DNA from: Streptomyces sp. A3M-1-3
GTDB lineage: Bacteria; Actinomycetota; Actinomycetes; Streptomycetales; Streptomycetaceae
Length of the DNA stretch: 64,000 bases
Direction of reading: 5' to 3'
Assembly (NCBI RefSeq): GCF_024213665.1
Contig: NZ_JANAVP010000002.1
Location: forward strand, 249,225-313,224
Positions 33,611 through 42,135 of the stretch are shown piece by piece. Each line of letters begins with the position of its first letter. Positions within the stretch are counted from its first letter, which is position 1. The position numbers were made by a program, and so were the translations under genes. Under the pieces are notes generated by a model. It saw nothing but the letters and a program-made list of their open reading frames with translations, did no database searches and was not told where the DNA came from.

Positions 33611-36454
33611 TCAGCCGACCGAGCTGTACGCCACCACGCCGCGCAGCAGCGCGTCGACCGCCCTGCGGGCGTTCTTCGCGACCGTGCTGCCCTCGCCGGA
33701 GCCCGGCGCCGCCGCCGCGATCTGGCCCAGCACATCGATGACCTGCTTGCACCAGCGGACGAAGTCGCCGGCCGGCATCTCAGCCTCACGCAGCACCTCG
33801 TCGAGGCCCTTGTCGGAGGCCCACTGGTACGCCGCCCAGGCGAAGCCGAGGTCGGGCTCGCGCTGACCGACGCCCTCCGCCTGGTTGATCCTGTGGTCCT
33901 CCTCCAGCGTGTCGAGGCGGCCCCAGATGCGGACCATCTCGCCGAGCGCCACCTGTGCCTTGCCGCCAGGCGTCTTGGGCACCACCGCGTCGTCGGACTG
34001 CCGCGCCTCGTACACCAACGCCGATACACAGGCCGCCAGTTCGGCCGGGCTCAGGCCCTCCCAGACGCCGGCCCGCAGGCACTCGCTGGCCAGCAGGTCC
34101 AGTTCGCCGTACAGGCGGGCCAGCCGCCTGCCGTGCTCGGTGACCTCGTCGCCACGGAGATAGTCCAGCTCGGTCAGGAGCGCGTGAATCCGGTCGAAGG
34201 TGCGGGCGATGGTGTTCGTCCGGCCCTCGATGCGCCGCTCCAGCTGCTTGGTGTCGCGCTGCAGCCTGTGGTAACGCTCGGCCCACCGGGCGTGGTCCTC
34301 GCGCTCGTCGCAGCCGTGGCACGGGTGCGCGCGGATCTCCGTACGCAGCCGGGCGATCTCCCGGTCGTCCGCGGCGGCGGCGCGCTGCTTGCGGTGCCGA
34401 TCCGGCTCGATGTGACCGGCCTTGGTCCGCAGCGCGGAGGCCAGGTCCCGGCGGGACTGCGGGCTGCGCGCGTTGAAGGACTTGGGGATCCGCATCCGCT
34501 CCAGCGGCTCCACCGGCACCGGGAAGTCCATCGACGCGAGCCGCTTGACCTGCCGCTCGGAGGTGAGCACCAACGGGCGCGGCCCGTCGAGGTGTTCGTA
34601 GCCGCGGTGGCCGTTGGTCCGCCCGGCGGGCAGCCCCGGGTCCAGTACCAGCGCCAGCCCGACGAACTTGCCGGCCGGCACATGGATGACGTCACCGGGC
34701 TTGAGCCTCTCCAGGGAGGTCGCGGCGGCGGCCCGCCGCTGCGCCACGCCCTGCTTGGCCAGTTCGGTCTCGCGGTCCTTCAGCTCGCGGCGCAGCCGCG
34801 CGTACTCCTCGAAGTTCCCCAAGTGGCAGGTCATGCCCTCGCGGTAGCCCTCGAGGCCCTCTTCGTTCCTCTGGACCTGCCGGGAGATCCCGACGACCGA
34901 CTTGTCGGCCTGGAACTGCGCGAACGACGTCTCCAGCAGCTCACGCGAGCGGTGCCGGCCGAACTGCTGCACCAGGTTCACGGCCATGTTGTACGAGGGC
35001 CTGAAGCTGGACCGCAGCGGATACGTACGCGTACCGGCGAGGCCCGCGAGCGCGCCCGGGTCCATGCCGCGCTGCCAGAGCACCACGGCGTGGCCCTCGA
35101 CGTCGATGCCGCGCCGGCCGGCCCGTCCGGTGAGCTGGGTGTACTCGCCGGGGGTGATGTCGGCGTGCTGCTCGCCGTTCCACTTGACTAGCTTCTCCAA
35201 CACCACCGACCGTGCGGGCATGTTGATGCCGAGTGCGAGGGTCTCGGTCGCGAAGACGGCCTTGACGAGGCCGCGCACGAACAGCTCCTCGACGACCTCC
35301 TTGAACGTCGGCAGCATGCCGGCGTGGTGCGCGGCGATGCCCCGCTCCAGGCCCTCCAGCCACTCGTAGTACCCGAGTACGTTCAGGTCCTCGCCGGGGA
35401 TGGAGGCCGTCCGCTCCTCGACGATCTCGCGCACCCGCTGGCGCGCGTCGTCGTCGTTGAGCCGGAGTCCGGCGTACAGGCACTGCTGTACGGCGGCCTC
35501 GCAGGCGGCCCGGCTGAAGATGAAGGTGATCGCGGGCAGCAGGTCGGCGGCGTCCAGCCGCTCGATGACCTCGGGGCGGGCCGGCGTCCAGATCCGGCTG
35601 CGCTGTCTGCGCTCGCGCTCCCGGTCCGCCTCGCGCACCATCTTGCCGCGGCGCCGGTCGCGCGGGTTGTACGTCCGCTGGTTCTCCATCCGGGCCATGC
35701 GGACGAGGTCGGGGTTGACCTCGCGGCGCCCGACGCCGCGGCCGCCGTGGTCGGTCTCCTCCTCGAAGAGGTCGTACATCCGGCGGCCGGCGAGCACATG
35801 CTGCCAGAGCGGTACTGGGCGGTCCTCGGAGACGATCACTTCGGTGTCGCCACGGACCGTGTCCAGCCAGTCACCGAACTCCTCGGCGTTGGAGACGGTC
35901 GCCGACAGTGATACCAGTGTCACGGAGTCGGGGAGGTGAATGATCACCTCTTCCCATACGGCCCCGCGGAAGCGGTCGGACAGGTAGTGCACCTCGTCCA
36001 TCACGACATATCCGAGACCGCGCAACGACTGGGAGCCCGCGTACAGCATGTTGCGGAGCACCTCGGTGGTCATCACGACCACCGGTGCCTCGGAGTTGAC
36101 GCTGTTGTCACCGGTGAGCAGGCCGACCTTCTCCGCGCCGTAGCGCCTGACGAGGTCGGTGTACTTCTGGTTGGACAGGGCCTTGATGGGCGTGGTGTAG
36201 AAGCACTTGCGGCCCTGTGCGAGGGCGAGGTGGACGGCGAACTCGCCGACGATGGTCTTGCCGGAGCCGGTCGGGGCGGCGACGAGCACGCCCTTGCCCG
36301 CCTCCAGCGCCTGGCAGGCCTCGATCTGGAAGGGGTCCAGATCGAATGCGTACAGCTCGCGGAAGGGGGCCAGGGCAGTGGCCTCCTCGGCGGCGCGGAT
36401 CCGGGCGGCGGCGTAGCGCTCAGCAGGTGAGAGGTCCTCGGTCATCTTGTTCAT
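33611..36454 (-). CDS. DEAD/DEAH-box RNA helicase, Ski2/Mtr4-like (HelY type)
   Basis: About 947 residues. Helicase motifs in order are DPFQIEACQALEAGKGVLVAAPTGSGKT (Q motif region and Walker A), the DEVH box in YVVMDEVHYL, SATV (motif III), then FATETLALGINMPARSVV and QLTGRAGRRGIDVEGHAV (motifs V-VI). The C-terminal portion contains a beta-rich insert and a DSHCT-type helical domain (about residues 760-940: RLARLYGELDLLASECLRAGVWEGLSPAELAACVSALVYE). Bacterial HelY homologues are thought to act in RNA processing. It lies 60 bp downstream of tatC on the same strand. ATG 36454 is chosen; ATG 36445 and GTG 36469 are alternatives. Confidence 0.92.
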   Translation of the reverse strand: MNKMTEDLSPAERYAAARIRAAEEATALAPFRELYAFDLDPFQIEACQALEAGKGVLVAAPTGSGKTIVGEFAVHLALAQGRKCFYTTPIKALSNQKYTDLVRRYGAEKVGLLTGDNSVNSEAPVVVMTTEVLRNMLYAGSQSLRGLGYVVMDEVHYLSDRFRGAVWEEVIIHLPDSVTLVSLSATVSNAEEFGDWLDTVRGDTEVIVSEDRPVPLWQHVLAGRRMYDLFEEETDHGGRGVGRREVNPDLVRMARMENQRTYNPRDRRRGKMVREADRERERRQRSRIWTPARPEVIERLDAADLLPAITFIFSRAACEAAVQQCLYAGLRLNDDDARQRVREIVEERTASIPGEDLNVLGYYEWLEGLERGIAAHHAGMLPTFKEVVEELFVRGLVKAVFATETLALGINMPARSVVLEKLVKWNGEQHADITPGEYTQLTGRAGRRGIDVEGHAVVLWQRGMDPGALAGLAGTRTYPLRSSFRPSYNMAVNLVQQFGRHRSRELLETSFAQFQADKSVVGISRQVQRNEEGLEGYREGMTCHLGNFEEYARLRRELKDRETELAKQGVAQRRAAAATSLERLKPGDVIHVPAGKFVGLALVLDPGLPAGRTNGHRGYEHLDGPRPLVLTSERQVKRLASMDFPVPVEPLERMRIPKSFNARSPQSRRDLASALRTKAGHIEPDRHRKQRAAAADDREIARLRTEIRAHPCHGCDEREDHARWAERYHRLQRDTKQLERRIEGRTNTIARTFDRIHALLTELDYLRGDEVTEHGRRLARLYGELDLLASECLRAGVWEGLSPAELAACVSALVYEARQSDDAVVPKTPGGKAQVALGEMVRIWGRLDTLEEDHRINQAEGVGQREPDLGFAWAAYQWASDKGLDEVLREAEMPAGDFVRWCKQVIDVLGQIAAAAPGSGEGSTVAKNARRAVDALLRGVVAYSSVG

Positions 36455-36514
36455 GAGCCTACCCGTCACGTCTGACAGTCAGCCCGATCTTTATATGACC
36501 GCAGGCGAACCCGC

Positions 36515-37471
36515 TCAGGTGACGTCGTCGTAACCGTTCAGCCGCTGCGCCCGACTGCCGTCGGCCTGCTCCGGCAGCGCCGGCGCCATGGCGACGGGCT
36601 CGATGGCGCCGACCGCCTCGGGGGTGAGGTCGAGCTCGGAGGCCTCGTCGTCGGCGGGACCGGTGGCGTCGCGCGCCGCCCGGCGCCGGTCGTTGATCAG
36701 CGAGATGCCGGTGGCGGCGAAGTAGAGCACCCAGATGGGAACGGCCAGCGCGAGCATGGTCAGCGGGTCCGTGCTGGGTGTGGCGATCGCCGCGAAGAGG
36801 GTGATGCCCATGATCATGGCGCGCCACCAGCCGAGCATCCGCTTGCCGGTGATCACGCCGCCGAAGTTCAGCAGCACAAGGAGCAGTGGCAGCTCGAAGG
36901 AGAGGCCGAAGACGATGACCATGCGCGTGACGAGGTCGAGCAGATCGTCGAGCGGCAGGAGGTTGTCGACGCCGAAGGGTGTGAACTCGATCAGGACCTT
37001 CGCGGTGGTCGGAAGCACCGAGTACGCGAAGTAGCCGCCGAGCAGGAAGAGGGGGAAACCGGCGCCGACGAACGCCAGCGCGTACTTCTTCTCGCTGTTG
37101 TGCAGGCCGGGGGCGAGGAAGGCCCACAGCTGGTAGAGCCAGATCGGCGAGGCGAGGACGACACCCGCCATGAGGGAGACCTTGAGCGCCAGGGTGAAGG
37201 GCGTGAGCAGACCGTTGATGGTGATCTGCGCGCAGGTGGTGTCCTTCGGCTGCTTGGCGAGCTCGGTGAACGTGGAGGGACAGCCCACCGAGTCCAGGAC
37301 CGGCTTGGTGAAGAGGTTGATGATGTCGTTGTAGAAGAAGGCGGCCACGACCGTGACGGCGACAATCGCCAGCAGCCCCTTCGCAAGCCGGTTGCGCAGC
37401 TCACGCAGATGCTCCGCGAGCGGCATCCGCCCCTCGGGATCCTTCTCCTGCTTGCGGGCAGACTTCAGCAA
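36515..37471 (-). CDS. tatC: Sec-independent protein translocase TatC
   Basis: A 318-residue membrane protein with six hydrophobic helices. The N-terminal MPLAEHLRELRNRLAKGLLAIV carries the conserved LREL signal-peptide-binding segment. PLFLLGGYFAYSVLPTTAKVLIEF, FGLSFELPLLLVLLNFGGVI (conserved FxxxFE-like helix) and ITLFAAIATPSTDPLTMLALAVP follow. The C-terminal tail is longer than usual and acidic. It lies 62 bp downstream of tatA; no tatB lies nearby. Confidence 0.95.
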   Translation of the reverse strand: MLKSARKQEKDPEGRMPLAEHLRELRNRLAKGLLAIVAVTVVAAFFYNDIINLFTKPVLDSVGCPSTFTELAKQPKDTTCAQITINGLLTPFTLALKVSLMAGVVLASPIWLYQLWAFLAPGLHNSEKKYALAFVGAGFPLFLLGGYFAYSVLPTTAKVLIEFTPFGVDNLLPLDDLLDLVTRMVIVFGLSFELPLLLVLLNFGGVITGKRMLGWWRAMIMGITLFAAIATPSTDPLTMLALAVPIWVLYFAATGISLINDRRRAARDATGPADDEASELDLTPEAVGAIEPVAMAPALPEQADGSRAQRLNGYDDVT

Positions 37472-37533
37472 CCCACGTCCTCATCTCGTGCGGCAGGCCG
37501 TCACCGGTCTCGGCGCCTGCATCGGCCCAGGTG

Positions 37534-37827
37534 TCAGCGCTTGGTCGAGTCGGTCGGCTCGGTGACCGGACGCGAGCTGGTCACATCGCCGGGCGCGGCC
37601 TGGATCGTGCGCGGTACTGCCTGGTCCTGGGAGGCACCGGGCGCCGGGGGGTCGGCGGGAGCCGGCTGCTGGCCGCCCTCGGACTTCATCGCCTTGGCTT
37701 CGCTCTTGAGGATGCGTGCGGACTTGCCCAGCGAACGAGCCATGTCCGGAAGCTTCTTCGCGCCGAACAGCAGGATGATGACGACGAGGATAAGAATGAT
37801 CTCGGGAGCGCCGAGCCTTCCGAACAT
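37534..37827 (-). CDS. tatA: Sec-independent protein translocase TatA
   Basis: A 97-residue protein. One transmembrane helix ([19 protein letters not shown]) is followed by the conserved amphipathic helix [20 protein letters not shown] and a Pro/Ala-rich tail. I start at ATG 37827 (MFGRLGAPE), the family start; an upstream in-frame start at 37845 would add six residues. TatA forms the pore-like assembly for folded Tat substrates together with TatC encoded next to it. Confidence 0.95.
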   Translation of the reverse strand: MFGRLGAPEIILILVVIILLFGAKKLPDMARSLGKSARILKSEAKAMKSEGGQQPAPADPPAPGASQDQAVPRTIQAAPGDVTSSRPVTEPTDSTKR

Positions 37828-38035
37828 AAGCGTGTACCTTCTCACCGAGGGCGGCTGGGGGGCTGTCGTGCCGCTAGGACAGTTGTCCTACCGTCGTTCT
37901 GGCAGCGATCGTAACCCGCGGGCGCAAACAGGGGGCAATCCCCGCGTGTACTCCCGGCTACGGCCTGCGCCTCGCTTACAGGGCCGCGATCTTCAGCGTA
38001 CAACCCGGAGTCCCGCCGCAGGAGTCCCCCGTCGA

Positions 38036-38233
38036 CTATCGCAACGCTTCGCCAGTACGCGCCATGTCCGTAGCCGCACGTTCCAGGTCCTCCGCCGCGC
38101 GGTTGATCTTTCCCGCCGTCTCGGAGACTTGGCGGCCGAGCCGCCGGACCTCGAAGAAGACCCTGATGGCCAGGGTGCCGAGTACGGCGATTCCGAGGAA
38201 TCCCAGAGCGATTGCGAGCATCGGCCAGAGCAT
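38036..38233 (-). CDS. Small single-span membrane protein, conserved hypothetical
   Basis: A 65-residue protein. One N-terminal helix (MLAIALGFLGIAVLGTLAIRVFF) is followed by a cytoplasmic amphipathic helix rich in Arg/Glu (VRRLGRQVSETAGKINRAAEDLERAATDM) that could form a coiled coil. It resembles the short DUF948-like proteins common in actinobacteria. It sits between tatA and the zinc-ribbon gene, all on the same strand. Function unknown. Confidence 0.7.
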   Translation of the reverse strand: MLWPMLAIALGFLGIAVLGTLAIRVFFEVRRLGRQVSETAGKINRAAEDLERAATDMARTGEALR

Positions 38234-38263
38234 GCTGCAGAGCCTAGTGCCTCGACGAGACGG

Positions 38264-38521
38264 TCAGACGGTGGAGTGGAGGCGCAGCGTCCGCACGCCG
38301 CCTCCGGTGAGCAGCTCGATGATCCGCTCGCCGGCCGGCTTGCGCACCGCCGATCCGCACTCGGGGCAGGTGAAGGAGTAGAAGGTGGTGCGGCGGCTGG
38401 CGCCGATCGCCAGCCGGAGCGCCCCCGCGGAGAGTTCGAAGCGCGCACGGCAGTCCGGGCAGGCGGCCTTGAAGAGGAGCGGCCCCACCTGGGCGGACAA
38501 TCCCGAGATTCCAGGCATCAT
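38264..38521 (-). CDS. Small zinc-ribbon protein, conserved hypothetical
   Basis: An 85-residue protein with two CxxC pairs (AACPDCRARFEL and FTCPECGSAV), as in a FmdB- or MJ0042-like zinc ribbon, and a short C-terminal helix (ERIIELLTGGG). A GAGGGG ribosome binding site supports ATG 38521; TTG 38527 is possible. It lies just downstream of pafC and is probably co-transcribed with it. Function unknown. Confidence 0.7.
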   Translation of the reverse strand: MMPGISGLSAQVGPLLFKAACPDCRARFELSAGALRLAIGASRRTTFYSFTCPECGSAVRKPAGERIIELLTGGGVRTLRLHSTV

Positions 38522-38536
38522 GCGCAAATCCCCTCA

Positions 38537-39493
38537 CTACTCCTGACCGTCGTACGCCGCGAGCGCCTCGCGGGCCGCCTGCTGTGCACTGTCCGCCAGG
38601 TCCTGCGGAGACACGATCCGGCCGTCCCTGCCGAGCCGCAGCGCCAGCCGGCGCAGCGAAGCCGGGTCGGGGGTGCGCAGCGCGATCCGCAGCCCCCCGT
38701 CGGGCAGTTCCTCCGCGCTGTCGTGCGGGTAGTACTCCGCGACCCAGCGGCCACCGGGGGCCACCACGACGACGACCTCGGGGTCCTCCGCCGCGGGCTG
38801 CACCAGGCCCTCCGAGAGGTCGCGCGGCTCGATGGCCGGCGGCTCGGAGCGTTCGTCGAGCAGCCTGATCTCCGCCACCCGGTCCAGCCGGAAGGTGCGC
38901 CGCGCCTCGGAGAGCCGGCACCACGCCTCCATATACGTGTGGCCCACCGCGAACAGCCGGATCGGGTCGACCTCCCGCTCGGTGAGCTCGTCCCGGGCGG
39001 GCGAGTAGTAGCGCAGCCACAGCCGGCGCCCCTCGGAGATCGCCCGGTCCACCTCGGCGAAGACCCCGCCCTCGGACTCAAAGGTCACCGAGAGCCTGGA
39101 ACTGGCGCCCGCCGCCTCACCCGCCGCGGCCTCCAGCTTGGCAGTGGCGCGCAGCAGCGCGTCGCGGTCGCTCGCACGCAGGCCGGGGAGGGTGGCCACC
39201 GCCCGGGCGGCCACCAGCAGAGCGGTGGCCTCGTCGGCGGCGAGCCGCAGCGGTTCCGCGACATCGTCCGGGTTGTGCCACCAGATGCGTTCGCCGTCGG
39301 TGTCGATGTCGAGGAGGTCGCCGCCGCGGAAGCTCGTCCCGCACATCGGCAGGACGTCGAGGTCGGAGATCAGCTCGTCCTCGGTGATCCCGAAGGCACG
39401 GGCGACGTCTCCCACGCGCGCGCCGGGGCGCTCCCGCAGGTACGTCACCAGAGAGAGCATCCGGCGGGTCTGGTCAATCGCGTTCGCAGCCAT
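38537..39493 (-). CDS. pafC: WYL-domain transcriptional regulator PafC
   Basis: A 318-residue protein. The N-terminal winged-helix part is TRRMLSLVTYLRERPGARVGDVARAFGITEDELISDLDVL. The WYL domain follows (about residues 150-230: AISEGRRLWLRYYSPARDELTEREVDPIRLFAVGHTYMEAWCRLSEARRTFRLDRV). It ends with a WCX extension. With PafB it forms the PafBC activator of the RecA-independent DNA damage response in mycobacteria. It lies 16 bp after pafB. Confidence 0.9.
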   Translation of the reverse strand: MAANAIDQTRRMLSLVTYLRERPGARVGDVARAFGITEDELISDLDVLPMCGTSFRGGDLLDIDTDGERIWWHNPDDVAEPLRLAADEATALLVAARAVATLPGLRASDRDALLRATAKLEAAAGEAAGASSRLSVTFESEGGVFAEVDRAISEGRRLWLRYYSPARDELTEREVDPIRLFAVGHTYMEAWCRLSEARRTFRLDRVAEIRLLDERSEPPAIEPRDLSEGLVQPAAEDPEVVVVVAPGGRWVAEYYPHDSAEELPDGGLRIALRTPDPASLRRLALRLGRDGRIVSPQDLADSAQQAAREALAAYDGQE

Positions 39494-39509
39494 GCTTGTG
39501 CCCGTCCCC

Positions 39510-40466
39510 TCAGCCCTTGGCCACGGCGCGCAGCCGGTCCACGACATCTGCCCGCAGATCCGCGGGCTCCAGTACGACCACGTCCGGCCCGAACTCGACG
39601 AGCCAGGCGTCCAGCCCGTGGCCGTACGGAATCTCCAACTCCTCCCACCCGTCACCGAGTTCCCGGCCGGCGGTCGCCCTCGCGCGCAGCGGGTAGCCGG
39701 CGCCCGAGCGCAGCCGGATCACCGCGGTGCGGGTGGCGGTCTCGCCCGCCCAGCTCTCGACGGTCTCGCGGACGGTGGAGACGTCCGGAACGGGCGCGGT
39801 GAAAGCCCCGGCCCGCGAGCGGACCCGGCCGCTGATCCGGGACAGCCGGAACACCCGCTCGGCGCCCCGTTCCCGGTCCCAGCCGGCCAGATACCAGTGG
39901 CCGCGCCAGCACTCCAGCGTCCAGGGCTCGACGTGCCGCTGCTCGGGACGTGCGGCATTGGCCTTGCGGTAGTCGAAGACGACCGGCCGGCGGTCGCGGC
40001 AGGCCAGCATCAGCGGCTCAAAGGCGGCTTCGTGCACGGGGATCCGCGGCTCGATGGCGCTGTGCTGTCCCTCGTAAGGATCTCCGGCCTCGGGCATCCC
40101 GGCCGCACGCAACTTCTGCAGCGCGCCGCTGGCCGCGCCGGCGAGCCTCGCCTGCTGCCACACCTTGGCCGCGAGGCCGAGGGCCGCGGCCTCCTCGGCG
40201 TCCAGGGCGACGGGCGGCAGCCGGTTGCTGTCACGGCGGGCGAGGTATCCGATCTCGCCGTCGAGGTTCTCCACCGTCTCGATGACCAGGCCGAGTTCGC
40301 GGAGATCGTCCTTGTCCCGCTCGAACATCCGGTTGAAGGAGTCGTCGGAGCCGGCCTCCAGGTAGGCCTCGATGGACCCCCTCAGCTCGCGCTTGCTGAG
40401 CGGGCGCCGCGTCCCGAGCAGGCACAGCGCCAGATTCATCAGCCGCTCGGCCTTGGCAATGGCCAT
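39510..40466 (-). CDS. pafB: WYL-domain transcriptional regulator PafB
   Basis: A 318-residue paralogue of PafC. The N-terminal HTH is AERLMNLALCLLGTRRPLSKRELRGSIEAYLEAGSDDSFNRMFERDKDDLRELG. The WYL domain (about residues 145-225) has RRPVVFDYRKANAARPEQRHVEPWTLECWRGHWYLAGWDRERGAERVFRLSRI. PafBC is encoded beside the pupylation genes in many actinobacteria, as here: pafA lies about 1.7 kb upstream with two FKBP genes between. A strong hairpin separates it from the FKBP gene. Confidence 0.9.
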   Translation of the reverse strand: MAIAKAERLMNLALCLLGTRRPLSKRELRGSIEAYLEAGSDDSFNRMFERDKDDLRELGLVIETVENLDGEIGYLARRDSNRLPPVALDAEEAAALGLAAKVWQQARLAGAASGALQKLRAAGMPEAGDPYEGQHSAIEPRIPVHEAAFEPLMLACRDRRPVVFDYRKANAARPEQRHVEPWTLECWRGHWYLAGWDRERGAERVFRLSRISGRVRSRAGAFTAPVPDVSTVRETVESWAGETATRTAVIRLRSGAGYPLRARATAGRELGDGWEELEIPYGHGLDAWLVEFGPDVVVLEPADLRADVVDRLRAVAKG

Positions 40467-40553
40467 CGACGCCCTACACCTCTTCTGTTCGTATCAGTAC
40501 TGCCCGTTGACCGTACCGCTCCGGAGTGTCGCGGCAAAGCGGAGTCCGGCGGC

Positions 40554-40588
40554 CCGAGGGCCCATGCCTTCCCGGCATGGGCCCTCGG
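40554..40588 (-). terminator. Hairpin terminator after the FKBP genes
   Basis: A perfect 15-bp stem (CCGAGGGCCCATGCC and complement) with loop TTCCC, 30 bp past the FKBP stop and upstream of pafB. It separates the FKBP unit from the pafBC unit. Confidence 0.85.
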
Positions 40589-40617
40589 TGTGCTGCGGCA
40601 CGGCTACGGCGTGTGGA

Positions 40618-40989
40618 TCAGACGCCGACCAGGTCGCAGACGAAGATCAGCGTCTCGCCCGGCTTGATCCGGTCGCCCGCGCCACGGTCTCCGTACGCGA
40701 GGTGCGCGGGGATGATCAGCTGGCGGCGCCCGCCGACCTTCATGCCCTGCACGCCCTTGTCCCAGCCCTGGATGACCTGGCCGACACCGAGCTGGAACTT
40801 CAGCGGGGTGCCGCGGTTCCAGCTGGAGTCGAACTCCTCGCCGGTGGAGAAGGCCACACCCACGTAGTGGACGGAGACGGTGTCGCCGGCCTTGGCCTCC
40901 GGGCCGTCACCCTCCCAGATGTCCTTGATCTCCAGGTCGGCCGGCGGCTCGCCGCCCGGGAAGTCGATCTCGGGCTTCTCGATGCTCAC
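40618..40989 (-). CDS. FKBP-type peptidyl-prolyl isomerase, single domain, cytoplasmic
   Basis: A 123-residue FKBP. It has GDTVSVHYVGVAFSTGEEFDSSWNRGTPLKFQLG, GQVIQGWDKGVQGMKVGGRRQLIIPAHLAYG and ETLIFVCDLVGV, with the usual active-site aromatics (Tyr, Phe, Trp). There is no signal peptide. It probably assists folding of cytoplasmic proteins. It is 45 bp downstream of the lipoprotein FKBP gene. Confidence 0.93.
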   Translation of the reverse strand: MSIEKPEIDFPGGEPPADLEIKDIWEGDGPEAKAGDTVSVHYVGVAFSTGEEFDSSWNRGTPLKFQLGVGQVIQGWDKGVQGMKVGGRRQLIIPAHLAYGDRGAGDRIKPGETLIFVCDLVGV

Positions 40990-41034
40990 GGAAATTGCTC
41001 CTTGTTCACTGACGTACGGGCAACCCGGACAGTC

Positions 41035-42015
41035 TTACAGAACAGCAAGGATGTCGAGCGAGAAGACCAGCGTCGAGTTGGCCGGAATGCCCTCCGAGGC
41101 CTTGTCGCCGTAGCCCAGCTCCGGCGGCACCACGAGCATGACGCGGCTGCCGACCTTCTTGCCCGCAAGCCCCTGCTGCCAGCCCTTGATCAGCTGCTGC
41201 AGCGGGAACTCGGCCAGCTCCTCGCGCTTGTAGGTGGAGTCGAACTCCTTGCCGCCGTCCCAGAGGACGCCCTTGTACTGCAGGAGCAGCGTGTCCGTGG
41301 CCTTGACCTCCGCGCCGTCGCCCTCCAGGACATAGCTGGAGACGAGCTTCTTGGGCGCGTCCTTCTTCGGGACGTCGATCGAGGGCGCGTTGCCGTCCGT
41401 GTTGGTGCCGACCTTGGGAAGATCGATGTTGTCCTGCGCGACCTCCTTGCCGTCGGCCGAGCTCTTGCCGCTGAAGGTGCCCACGACGTCGACCACGAAG
41501 ACGAGCGTGTCGGTGCCCTTGATCCCGCCCTGCGGGTTGCCCTGGCTGCCGTAACCGAGCGCCGGCGGCACCGCCAGCTCCACGCGGCTGCCGACCTTCT
41601 TGCCCACCAGTGCCTGGTCCCAGCCGGGGATGAGCTGGCCGACGCCGATCGGGTAGAGGGCCGCCTTGCCGCGGTCGAAGGAGTTGTCGAAGACCTTCGC
41701 GGTGTCCCAGATCTGGCCCAGGTAGTTGAACTGCAGCTTGTCACCCTTGGCAACCGTGGCGCCCTTGCCCTCGATCAGCGTCTTGACCGCGAGATCCGTG
41801 GACGGCTTTCCGGACCCCTTGGCGATGGTCGGCTTCTCACCGAACTTCGTACCGGCCGTGACCGCAGGCAGCGGGCCGTCGACGATCTTCCCCGTGGGGG
41901 CCGCCGAGGGCGTCGGGCTGGAGTCGGTCTTGGCCTTGTCGGACTTGTCGTCGCCGCAGCCCGCGAGCGTGAGCAGCCCGGCGGGCACGGCGAGGAGGAG
42001 GGAGCGACGGCGCAC
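41035..42015 (-). CDS. FKBP-type peptidyl-prolyl isomerase lipoprotein with two FKBP-like domains
   Basis: A 326-residue lipoprotein: MRRRSLLLAVPAGLLTLAGC gives a lipobox (LAGC, Cys20). A Ser/Pro-rich linker leads to two FKBP-like domains. The first (about residues 90-185) has GDKLQFNYLGQIWDTAKVFDNSF, IPGWDQALVGKKVGSRVELAVPPALGYG and TLVFVVDVVGTF. The second (about 235-326) has TLLLQYKGVLWDGGKEFDSTY, IKGWQQGLAGKKVGSRVMLVVPPELGYG and TLVFSLDILAVL. It likely helps folding of exported proteins on the outer face of the membrane. The pair with the cytoplasmic FKBP may be co-transcribed. Confidence 0.93.
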   Translation of the reverse strand: MRRRSLLLAVPAGLLTLAGCGDDKSDKAKTDSSPTPSAAPTGKIVDGPLPAVTAGTKFGEKPTIAKGSGKPSTDLAVKTLIEGKGATVAKGDKLQFNYLGQIWDTAKVFDNSFDRGKAALYPIGVGQLIPGWDQALVGKKVGSRVELAVPPALGYGSQGNPQGGIKGTDTLVFVVDVVGTFSGKSSADGKEVAQDNIDLPKVGTNTDGNAPSIDVPKKDAPKKLVSSYVLEGDGAEVKATDTLLLQYKGVLWDGGKEFDSTYKREELAEFPLQQLIKGWQQGLAGKKVGSRVMLVVPPELGYGDKASEGIPANSTLVFSLDILAVL

Positions 42016-42080
42016 GGAAAGCCTCTATCTGGTTGGGGGGTAGATCTTGCTGTTGGCGTGCGCGCCACTCTACGACGTGC

Positions 42081-42115
42081 GCGAGGCGCCGTACGTGAAA
42101 CGTACGGCGCCTCGC
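42081..42115 (-). terminator. Strong hairpin after pafA
   Basis: A perfect 15-bp stem (GCGAGGCGCCGTACG and complement) with loop TGAAA lies 21 bp past the pafA stop and upstream of the FKBP lipoprotein start. Confidence 0.88.
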
Positions 42116-42135
42116 GTTCCGTTCCGCCCCGGCTG

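Noticed and set aside
32924..35191. Long plus-strand frame across the allophanate hydrolase remnant and the helicase gene
   Set aside because: Most of it is antisense to the helicase, which has intact motifs; only the pseudogene segments read in other frames are meaningful.
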